A stretch of DNA of 5,585 nucleotides from Acidilobaceae archaeon (lineage in GTDB: Archaea > Thermoproteota > Thermoprotei_A > Sulfolobales > Acidilobaceae), in assembly GCA_026985385.1 (NCBI GenBank), contig JALSQM010000007.1, positions 1 through 5,585 on the forward strand, written 5' to 3'. The notes beneath the pieces are model-generated. The model saw only the letters and a list, made by a program, of their open reading frames with translations, did not search any database and was not told the origin of the DNA. Of the stretch, positions 1 to 5,188 are shown piece after piece (within the stretch, counting starts at the first letter, position 1; every line of letters starts with the position of its first letter). Made by a program: the position numbers and the translations under genes.

Positions 1-185
1 ACCCGTGACGACTTCCACCCTCCCTACCTCCGCCACGTAGATTGTAGGCCACTAACTAGTTGCCGTTTTTAGCTATATGCCAATCGCCGCAGGGACAACT
101 ACTACACGAGGACGCGACGCTGAGAATAGAGTAGAGATAAGAGCTAAACCTAACAGTAGAACTATTGGTTAAGTGGTGATGGTGA
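1..185. other. Left flank with no clear gene
   Basis: I see no convincing gene here. On the minus strand a GTG at 36-34 opens a frame (V-A-E-V-G-R-V-E-V-V-T-G) that runs off the left edge. It follows an AT-rich stretch at about 65-82 (minus-strand reading CATATAGCTAAAAAC) that could be a TATA box, so a divergent minus-strand gene may begin here. Twelve codons without a clear Shine-Dalgarno sequence are too few to call it. The plus-strand bases from about 140 to 185 should carry the promoter of the following pseudogene, but no TATA box stands out. Confidence 0.3.
175..179 (+). promoter_or_regulatory. Ribosome binding site of the nucleotidyltransferase pseudogene
   Basis: GGTGA, complementary to the archaeal 16S rRNA 3' end, lies six bases before TTG 186. 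A second GGTGA at 181-185 directly abuts the TTG. This pair is the reason for choosing TTG 186 as the ancestral start. Confidence 0.5.
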
Positions 186-748
186 TTGTCACAGGATTTT
201 TATGAAGACATGGGTAGGGAGACCTCCAGCCTTCATTCAACCCTGCTCCTCCCCTTCAGGATTCTCTCGGGGCTTGGCCTGAGAGTCTTACATTATAGGT
301 GCCCGGGGCATCATGGTTCACGAGGTGCACCTAGGCAGGGAGACCCGGGACTGGGACGTGGCCATTGATAAGCCGTTCACGCCCGAGCTACGAGATATGC
401 TGACCAGAGAGCTGCGTTCCAGGGGGGTTCAAGGTGCAGTGGAGGAAGTGGGGTCTCCTGGTCGAGGACGATATACACGTGGTCATAAACTATGCCCCGC
501 TAACGCTGGACGAAGAGTTCGTGAGGAGGAGTAGGGTGCTCGGAGAGAACATTCTCCTCCCAAGCCTGGAGGACATAGCGGTCTTGAAGCTCATGTCCGG
601 CGAGAGGAAAGACTATGAAGACCTTAAGAGGATACTCCACCAGGAATGGCACAGGCTAGACAAGGAGTACCTCTAGAGGAGGGTACAGCAGGCGGGGTTA
701 GAGAGGGAGCTAAGGAAGGTACTACGGAGGCTGGGCATAGGGGGGTGA
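186..748 (+). pseudogene. Broken nucleotidyltransferase (MNT/DUF6036/AbiEii-like fold)
   Basis: This is a small nucleotidyltransferase-like gene spread over three frames. Segment 1 runs from TTG 186 to about 287 and ends I-L-S-G-L-G-L-R-V. Segment 2 (about 289-427) holds Y-I-I-G-A-R-G-I-M-V-H and R-E-T-R-D-W-D-V-A-I-D, the usual glycine-rich strand followed by a DxD metal-binding motif. Segment 3 (about 428-673) holds V-E-D-D-I-H-V-V-I-N, with the likely third acidic residue, and L-P-S-L-E-D-I-A-V-L-K-L and R-K-D-Y-E-D-L, typical of this family. Removing one T at 288/289 and one G from the G6 run at 422-427 restores a single frame. An in-frame TAG at 674-676 is then followed by 23 more plausible codons (R-R-V-Q-Q-A-G-L-E-R-E-L...) up to TGA 746. 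The repaired product is about 186 residues, a normal size. Relatives include DNA- or RNA-modifying antitoxins and toxins of MNT type; which role applied here cannot be told. The gene is probably inactive. Confidence 0.72.
744..748 (+). promoter_or_regulatory. Ribosome binding site deciding the start of the 98-residue gene
   Basis: GGTGA overlaps the TGA stop of the preceding pseudogene and lies five bases before GTG 754. It favours GTG 754 over GTG 745 or ATG 778, and suggests translational coupling to the upstream reading frame. Confidence 0.5.
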
Positions 749-753
749 GACAT

Positions 754-1050
754 GTGCGCTCTAGAAGCCCACCTAGGATGATTGTGCTGGCCAGGGGCCT
801 GGCCATGCCGGACTACATGGGCTTCCTCCTGGAGCTGTGCGAGCCGGTGGGCCGCACTAGGGAGGCCGTGGAGGCCGGGGACCTCCTCAGGATAGACTAC
901 CACTCGCCATACCTACAGCTGGTGTGCCAGGATGTGGAGAGGGTAGTCGAGGAGGCCCGGAAGAGGAAGCTAAGAGTCTACAAGGGCAAGAAACACGTGA
1001 CCATAACAGACGGAATATACAGGGCGAGAATAATTATAATTAGTGGTTGA
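754..1050 (+). CDS. Hypothetical protein, 98 residues
   Basis: I do not recognise this protein. The frame is open well upstream (from 646), but the Shine-Dalgarno GGTGA at 744-748 points to GTG 754. The product is small, basic at its N-terminus (R-S-R-S-P-P-R) and shows no membrane segment. It has an acidic/helical middle (D-V-E-R-V-V-E-E-A-R-K-R-K, about residues 60-72) and a beta-rich end (H-V-T-I-T-D-G-I-Y-R-A-R-I-I-I-I). Two cysteines (in E-L-C-E and L-V-C-Q) are too far apart to suggest a metal site. The alternation of charged helix and strand suggests a compact alpha/beta cytoplasmic domain. It starts six bases after the stop of the nucleotidyltransferase pseudogene, so the two probably formed one operon; small nucleotidyltransferases are often paired with a small partner, but that role here is a guess. 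Unlike its neighbours on both sides it has no visible lesion. Confidence 0.6.
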   Translation: MRSRSPPRMIVLARGLAMPDYMGFLLELCEPVGRTREAVEAGDLLRIDYHSPYLQLVCQDVERVVEEARKRKLRVYKGKKHVTITDGIYRARIIIISG

Positions 1051-1055
1051 AAAAA
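1050..1055 (-). terminator. T-run terminator of the minus-strand membrane cassette
   Basis: On the minus strand six T residues follow three bases after the TAG stop at 1059-1061 of the membrane-protein gene. Archaeal RNA polymerase stops at such T-runs. The plus-strand gene ending at 1050 converges on the same point. Confidence 0.45.
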
Positions 1056-1058
1056 GCT

Positions 1059-1893
1059 CTAGTGTGATGTGATGTGCAAGTTTATTGAGCTTGTAAGGCT
1101 TCTAGCGTATAGTGGTAGGTAGAGTCCACCCGTGATTATTGATGCTATTAGGCCGCCTACCCCTGGGGCGTTGGCTGGGACTGGGTCTAGGCCGAGGAGC
1201 CTCCTTACCCTATTCTCCATCTCTGCGTGATTCTTCAGGGTTCTCGCAGTGGTGTACACGAAGATAGACCCCATTAGCACGCCTATCACCAGCATTATTA
1301 GGCCGAGCAGTATGAGGGCAAAGAGCGATATTATTGCGCCCGCGGTTCTCGCAGTAATGTTTGCGACCAATGTTGAGGGTGCGTCGAATATACAATACAA
1401 CCATTCCTATATACTAGTATGTATGGCGGCTGTGCCGCTTTCTCCACACCCTTCAGCGTGCTCTCCATGAAAACGCCGGTGACATCGACTCCAGCCGCTC
1501 TAAACGCCCTGGTTATGAAGCCTCTCTCCTTAGCTTCCATTTCACTAGCTAGTCTTAAAGCCTCACCGTTACCCTTCTCTGATACCAGGACTGTATGCAG
1601 GCTTATGCTCCTCAGCATGTGGGCGGCTAGGCGCAGCCTCTCAACCTTCAACGCGTTGGATAAGGCGTAGAACCCTATGAAGCCAAGTATCCCACCTATA
1701 ACCCATGCTCCCAGCACTACCCCCCACGGGTTGCCCGGGGCCACATTATAGTAGATGATGCTCCCGATGATTACTGCAACACCAACAAATAGTAGCCAGG
1801 CACTGCCGGATAATCCTGAGCTGTAGAGCTCTAGTCTTGAGGGCTTGGAGAGTATAGAGAGTACATCCTCCCCCCGAGGCCATCCCCTGCCAC
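1059..1893 (-). pseudogene. Frameshifted polytopic membrane protein (about four helices)
   Basis: Three overlapping minus-strand frames combine into one gene of about 278 residues. It starts at GTG 1893, one base after the stop of the upstream gene, with GAGG at 1902-1899 as a possible ribosome binding site (M-A-G-D-G-L-G). At the G6 run (1875-1870) one G is missing; adding it continues as E-D-V-L-S-I-L-S-K-P. Helix 1 (W-L-L-F-V-G-V-A-V-I-I-G) and helix 2 (W-V-I-G-G-I-L-G-F-I-G-F-Y) follow. Next comes a loop of about 100 residues with a charged helical part (L-R-L-A-S-E-M-E-A-K-E-R-G-F) and P-P-Y-I-L-V-Y-R-N. A second one-base loss, most simply between 1395 and 1409, moves the frame into Y-C-I-F-D-A-P-S-T-L-V. 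This leads to helix 3 (A-I-I-S-L-F-A-L-I-L-L-G-L-I-M-L-V) and helix 4 (G-G-L-I-A-S-I-I-T-G-G-L-Y). Evidence for one gene is the 70-bp overlap of the last two frames and the lack of a good start for the third. No function is recognised. If unbroken, the two pieces would be about 137 residues (from GTG 1744) and 113 residues (from TTG 1400). Confidence 0.6.
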
Positions 1894-1894
1894 C

Positions 1895-2524
1895 TCAGCC
1901 TCTGATGGGTACGTCGAACTCTATTACATGTCCTGATAGGCTCTTGGCGATGGCGTGCAGTTTTACTGGCTTCTCGCCTGGCTGGAGGCCGTAGAGCAGT
2001 ATCTGCTCGGTTGACGCGCCCGGCGTGAGTTGCGGTATCGTTCCGGCTATTACGGCCTGCATCATATCCTTTGGATACTCTTTCGCCTGCTCGAGCAGAG
2101 TCTTCTGCTCCTCTGTAGCAATACCGGGTGATGTAACAATCGCCTCTATGCCCATCTCTCCCTGGAGGAGCCCGAGCTGCCTACCCTTAGAAGTTACTAG
2201 CACGATGCCCAGAGCATAGGGCTCTGAGCCCGTGTTGGATACCCTAATCCTTAGCAAGCATCCCTCCAGGCCATCCTTGACGTGGAAGATGGCGTACGTT
2301 GATACGCCACCGGCCTCAGCAACCTTGTATTTAACGGCGGTCACGCCCTTCTCCACAGACAATACCCTGACCCTTATAGGCCCAGAACCCCCCGGAGCCG
2401 CTGGAAGAACCAGCGGAGGACCTGATTCCACCCTTTGCTAAGAATACATAGCATAGTATGCTATACCAACCACGATCAAGGCAGCAACCACTACACCGAT
2501 AAGAAGAGCCCTACAAGACGCCAA
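1895..2524 (-). pseudogene. Membrane-anchored exported protein with Ig-like domain, interrupted by TAG
   Basis: The frame starts at TTG 2524 with GGTGG at 2535-2531, six bases away. It opens with M-A-S-C-R followed by a hydrophobic anchor (A-L-L-I-G-V-V-V-A-A-L-I-V-V-G-I-A-Y-Y-A), then an in-frame TAG at 2440-2438. The same frame continues for 180 codons to TGA 1897-1895; the part from GTG 2431 is 178 residues. That part is beta-rich, with R-I-R-V-S-N-T-G-S-E-P-Y, then Q-L-T-P-G-A-S-T-E and L-Q-P-G-E-K-P-V-K-L-H at residues about 130-160, ending E-F-D-V-P-I. This resembles the DUF4352/telokin-like Ig fold of archaeal and Gram-positive surface proteins, by pattern only. The anchor just before the stop makes a nonsense mutation the simplest reading; a soluble cytoplasmic product from GTG 2431 would be odd for such a domain and has no clear ribosome binding site. 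The 209-codon frame is immediately followed by the four-helix membrane gene, so the two were probably co-expressed as a surface complex. Confidence 0.6.
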
Positions 2525-2530
2525 AGCGCC

Positions 2531-2535
2531 CCACC
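2531..2535 (-). promoter_or_regulatory. Ribosome binding site before the membrane anchor
   Basis: GGTGG on the minus strand sits six bases before TTG 2524. It supports a start upstream of the hydrophobic anchor instead of GTG 2431, and so supports reading the TAG at 2440-2438 as an interruption. Confidence 0.4.
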
Positions 2536-2577
2536 GCGAGTAACTATAGTACGAGGAGAAAAAGGATAACCGTTCCG

Positions 2578-2602
2578 CGCCCGGCCCTGCCCCGCCCGGC
2601 CC
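2578..2602. repeat. Direct repeat CGCCCGGCCC, two copies
   Basis: Two perfect copies of CGCCCGGCCC start 15 bases apart (2578 and 2593). An eight-base version (CGCCCGGC) recurs at 2741-2748 in the loop and arm of a hairpin. In GC-rich DNA this may be chance, but with the other structure in this spacer it could be an iteron-like or protein-binding site. Confidence 0.35.
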
Positions 2603-2686
2603 GTGCAAGGGCTGAGCGTTGATGGTGTTCCGGGCGGCGGCTCTCAGGGGTATGAGGGAATTGATTGGCTAGACTGTATGCTGCGG

Positions 2687-2756
2687 GGGATTTCATGGCG
2701 GAATCCCGGTAGAAGTCTGCCGGCTTCTGTGGGGGAAGCCCGCCCGGCTTCCACAG
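2687..2756. other. Cluster of three hairpins
   Basis: Three adjacent inverted repeats are visible. GGGATT (2687-2692) pairs with AATCCC (2702-2707), AGAAG (2711-2715) with CTTCT (2724-2728), and GGAAGCC (2734-2740) with GGCTTCC (2746-2752) around a five-base loop. The third is extended by CTGTG (2727-2731) against CACAG (2752-2756). The outer arm of the third competes with the second hairpin, so alternative folds are possible. This could be an unannotated small RNA, a replication-related structure or a transcription stop; nothing decides between these. Confidence 0.35.
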
Positions 2757-2844
2757 GGTTTCCGCGATGGTTTCCCCTCCAGGCTCTATCATTGTTTTTA
2801 ACTACTTGGCGGCGATGGTGCCCGCCTGCCTCCGCCTGTCGCAC

Positions 2845-2852
2845 ATAATTAT
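2845..2852 (+). promoter_or_regulatory. TATA box of int(N)
   Basis: ATAATTAT is centred about 26 bases before ATG 2874. This is the archaeal TATA-to-start spacing, so the mRNA would start at or next to the ATG and be leaderless. The absence of any Shine-Dalgarno sequence agrees. Confidence 0.5.
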
Positions 2853-2857
2853 GGCTG

Positions 2858-2873
2858 TAGTTAACAGTTAACT

Positions 2874-2874
<1 letters not shown>
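2858..2874. promoter_or_regulatory. Perfect palindrome over the int(N) start (possible operator)
   Basis: TAGTTAA and TTAACTA form a perfect inverted repeat around a CAG spacer, lying between the TATA box and the start codon and including its A. A dimeric repressor bound here would block transcription start. The half-site recurs at 2798-2804 (TTAACTA) and as TAGTTAACT at 3136-3144 within int(N). Confidence 0.45.
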
Positions 2875-3320
<446 letters not shown>

Positions 3321-3328
3321 ATGGAGCT

Positions 3329-3333
3329 GGTGA
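3329..3333 (+). promoter_or_regulatory. Ribosome binding site deciding the radical SAM start
   Basis: GGTGA (followed by G) lies seven bases before TTG 3341, four before GTG 3338 and one before TTG 3335. It is downstream of TTG 3317 and therefore argues against that longer start. Confidence 0.55.
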
Positions 3334-3340
3334 GTTGGTG

Positions 3341-4306
3341 TTGGCCCTCTCCTTGCATTCCTCGCTAGTATTCGGGCCCGTGGTGTCGAGGAGGCTTGGC
3401 GTCTCGCTGGGGATAAATAATGTTCCATACAAGACTTGTAGCTACTCGTGCGTATACTGCCAGCTAGGTAGAACGTTAAACCTAACCGTAACGAGGAAGC
3501 CATATACCGACCCCGGAATCCTAGTTGACGAGGTGGCCCGTGCTTTAGAGGGAGCCGATAGGAAGGTGGATTTCGTCACATTCGTACCCGATGGAGAACC
3601 AACACTCGACTCGAATATCGGCTCCTCTATTAGGCTCTTAAAGCTAGAGCTATGGGTCGATGTAGCGGTTTTGACCAACGCTTCACTACTCTGGATGCCC
3701 GAGGTTAGGGAGGACCTCTCAAACTCCGACTTGGTATCTGTTAAAGTGGATGCTGTTAGCGAGCGTGTCTGGCGTAGGGTGAACAGGCCCCATCCTAGTC
3801 TTAGCCTGGATAAGGTCTTGGACGGCATAAAGAAGTTCGTGAGAGACTACACGGGCGCTGTTATAACCGAGACGATGTTGGTAGAGGGAATAAACGATGG
3901 AGAGGACGAAATTAAGGGTATAGCCGACTTTATAGGGGAGCTATCCCCCATGAAGGCATACATAATGGTTCCCACGAGACCCCCCGCAGAGCCTTGGGCT
4001 AGGGGTGCTCCCCGCAATAAGCTGGAGCTACTGAGGGACGAATTGAGGTCTCGGGGAATCGCGGCCGAGATCCTGGATTACCATGAGCCCCCGCCTCGTG
4101 GTTACAGTGATTTACTCTCATTCGTGGCTAATACCATCCGAGTTCACCCCCTCAGGCTAGATTATGTAGAGCGTATGGCACGGGAAGCTAATGTGGAGCC
4201 CGCAACGGTCATAGAAGCCCTAAAGCAGGATCCCAGCGTAGAGATCGTCGAGTACATGGGGTACAAGTTCATAGTGTGGCGCCCCAAGCCCGGGAGGTCC
4301 GGATAG
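3341..4306 (+). CDS. Radical SAM protein, COG0731-like
   Basis: This is an iron-sulfur enzyme that binds S-adenosylmethionine to make a 5'-deoxyadenosyl radical; the substrate is unknown. From TTG 3341 it has 321 residues. The conserved start F-G-P-V-V-S-R-R-L-G-V-S-L-G-I-N leads into P-Y-K-T-C-S-Y-S-C-V-Y-C-Q-L-G, with the CxxxCxxC cluster ligands at residues 33, 37 and 40. D-G-E-P-T-L-D (about 84-90) is the SAM-binding GGE-type motif. L-V-E-G-I-N-D (about 186) and M-V-P-T-R-P-P-A-E-P-W-A lie in the later barrel strands. The last 55 or so residues (R-L-D-Y-V-E-R-M-A-R to F-I-V-W-R) look like a winged-helix domain. COG0731 also holds archaeal wyosine synthase, but the Q-L-G-R-T after the cluster fits the broader uncharacterised subgroup. 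A start at TTG 3317 would add eight residues. RNase P RNA follows 48 bases after the TAG stop, so the two may share a transcript. Confidence 0.85.
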   Translation: MALSLHSSLVFGPVVSRRLGVSLGINNVPYKTCSYSCVYCQLGRTLNLTVTRKPYTDPGILVDEVARALEGADRKVDFVTFVPDGEPTLDSNIGSSIRLLKLELWVDVAVLTNASLLWMPEVREDLSNSDLVSVKVDAVSERVWRRVNRPHPSLSLDKVLDGIKKFVRDYTGAVITETMLVEGINDGEDEIKGIADFIGELSPMKAYIMVPTRPPAEPWARGAPRNKLELLRDELRSRGIAAEILDYHEPPPRGYSDLLSFVANTIRVHPLRLDYVERMAREANVEPATVIEALKQDPSVEIVEYMGYKFIVWRPKPGRSG

Positions 4307-4354
4307 CTGCTTGCGGGGATAGGAATCAATACCTCCTCCCGCCTACTCTCCCTC

Positions 4355-4690
4355 GGGCCGCGGCCGCGGCTGGCGGCCGACGGGCCCGTTAAGGGCCTGA
4401 GGAAGCTCCGCCCTCCCCGCGGCAGCCGGGCCCCGCAAGGGGCGCGGGTGACACCCGCGGCTCCGGCACAGAAACGACACGGCCCCCTGCAATGTCGAGG
4501 AAGCGGTGAGGCCCCGCGGGCAACCGTGGGGCAGTAACCCGCGGAGGAAGCAGGGGGATGCGGTGAAACGGCCGTCCCCGGCGGAGCAAGGCTCCGGGGC
4601 GATGAGGGCCGCGCGAGGCCCCGGGGGCTGGGCCGCTGAGTCGAATGCCGCCGTAGTACAGAAGGCGGGCTATAGCCGCGGCCGCGGCTC
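4355..4690 (+). ncRNA. rnpB: RNase P RNA, archaeal type
   Basis: This is the catalytic RNA that removes tRNA 5' leaders. P1 is 4355-4371 with 4674-4690: 17 pairs, 15 of them an uninterrupted Watson-Crick GC-rich helix, as in hyperthermophiles. P2 is GGCGGC (4372-4377) with GCCGCC (4647-4652). P3 is GGCCC (4383-4387) with GGGCC (4393-4397) around GTTAA. The conserved 5' core reads GAGGAAGCTCC (4399-4409) and the 3' core ACAGAAGGCGGGCTA (4658-4672). P4 forms from 4405-4412 and 4664-4670 and leaves U4407 as the universally conserved bulge. ACAGAAAC (about 4468-4475) is the middle conserved block, and CCGCGGG (4514-4520) with CCCGCGG (4538-4544) forms a P10-P12-type arm. The exact ends are inferred from P1. 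No strong TATA box is visible upstream, so it may be co-transcribed with the radical SAM gene. Confidence 0.93.
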
Positions 4691-5107
4691 CTCCATACTC
4701 TCAGTGCTTCTCGGAGGGGGTTGAGGAGGGCTTCCCTGATTTAGGGGGAGCTGGCTGCGGTCCGCATAGTGTACTGTATAGTATTTCGGTTTGAGCCCCT
4801 CTAGGATCACATTCCAGGCCTTCCAAGGGTCAGTGTGATCCCCACAAGTGTATACGTCAACGGTGGCGTAGCTGTATTCCGACCATGTGTGTAGGGCTAT
4901 ATGGCTCTCCAGTACCACGGCTATCACAGATACTCCTCCCTTCGGCCCGGGCACCCTCCAGCTGCGCATGTCAAGGAGGGTGGCCCCCGAGGCTTCCACG
5001 GCTCTCAGCACTAGGTCCCTTAGGTAAGCCTCGTTTTCCGCCAGGCTCTTCTCGATGCCATAGAGGTTCCCGTACACATGCCTTCCGATTACCCTTGACT
5101 CCGTCAA
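4670..5107 (-). CDS. Pyruvoyl-dependent arginine decarboxylase proenzyme (AdoMetDC-like)
   Basis: This protein cleaves itself to form a pyruvoyl cofactor. The frame L-E-S-H-I-A-L-H-T-W (66-75) marks the cut between Glu67 and Ser68, with Ser68 becoming pyruvoyl. His73 and Cys88 lie at +5 and +20, the spacing of processing His68 and catalytic Cys83 relative to Ser63 in Thermotoga maritima AdoMetDC. The N-terminus G-R-H-V-Y-G-N-L-Y-G, the insert S-W-R-V-P-G-P-K-G-G-V-S-V, and D-P-W-K-A-W with L-K-P-K-Y-Y-T-V-H-Y-A-D-R match the crenarchaeal arginine decarboxylase subgroup that evolved from AdoMetDC. The product would be agmatine for polyamine synthesis; AdoMetDC activity remains possible. The start is TTG 5107 without a clear ribosome binding site. 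The core ends near residue 120, and a 25-residue Pro/Ser-rich tail is partly encoded antisense to the RNase P P1 strand. Confidence 0.85.
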   Translation of the reverse strand: MTESRVIGRHVYGNLYGIEKSLAENEAYLRDLVLRAVEASGATLLDMRSWRVPGPKGGVSVIAVVLESHIALHTWSEYSYATVDVYTCGDHTDPWKAWNVILEGLKPKYYTVHYADRSQLPLNQGSPPQPPPRSTESMEEPRPRL

Positions 5108-5146
5108 CGCCCGGAGCCCCGGGAGCCCCCTCAGTGGAAGGGGAGG

Positions 5147-5154
5147 TTTTTAAG
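5147..5154. promoter_or_regulatory. TATA box between the divergent decarboxylase and MoaB genes
   Basis: TTTTTAAG lies in the middle of the 81-bp gap. On the plus strand it follows a purine-rich stretch (GGAAGGGGAGG) that could act as a BRE and would start transcription near 5177, just before the MoaB ribosome binding site. On the minus strand CTTAAAAA would give a leader of about 17 bases for the decarboxylase gene. The plus orientation looks stronger. Confidence 0.45.
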
Positions 5155-5176
5155 AGGGAGCCTGCAAGGCATTGAG

Positions 5177-5181
5177 GGTGA
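5177..5181 (+). promoter_or_regulatory. Ribosome binding site of the MoaB gene
   Basis: GGTGA lies seven bases before TTG 5189 and fixes that unusual codon as the start; no ATG or GTG in frame lies near it upstream. Confidence 0.55.
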
Positions 5182-5188
5182 AAGGAGC

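Larger units (their letters stand above)
2525..2873. other. Non-coding, structured GC-rich spacer
   Basis: No credible gene is visible in this 349-bp stretch; the open frames in it are low-complexity and lack ribosome binding sites. It separates the divergent minus-strand cassette and int(N), so it must hold both promoters. Contents from left to right are an AT-rich patch (about 2541-2570), a 10-bp direct repeat at 2578-2587 and 2593-2602, three hairpins between 2687 and 2756, a repeat of GGTTTCC at about 2757-2778, TTAACTA at 2798-2804, and the TATA box and palindrome before int(N). Confidence 0.5.

Noticed and set aside
1..36. Start of a minus-strand gene at GTG 36
   Set aside because: Only twelve codons are visible and there is no ribosome binding site; it is noted in the left-flank entry only.
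422..434. Programmed +1 frameshifting at the G6 run
   Set aside because: A second frameshift and a nonsense codon lie in the same gene, so mutation is simpler than programmed recoding.
674..2440. TAG codons at 674 and 2438-2440 as recoded pyrrolysine
   Set aside because: TAG also ends the radical SAM, decarboxylase and four-helix membrane genes in this window, and the same region carries frameshifts that recoding cannot explain.
2687..2779. Hairpin cluster as CRISPR or H/ACA guide RNA
   Set aside because: There are no regularly spaced repeats for CRISPR, and I could not place a kink-turn or a correctly positioned ACA box.
2544..2844. Two overlapping minus-strand frames in the spacer
   Set aside because: They are low-complexity, have no ribosome binding site, and cover hairpins and GC-rich repeats in both frames; no protein pattern is visible.
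4389..4724. Open frames on both strands at the RNase P locus
   Set aside because: They are GC-rich by-products of the structured RNA, whose helices and conserved cores account for the sequence.
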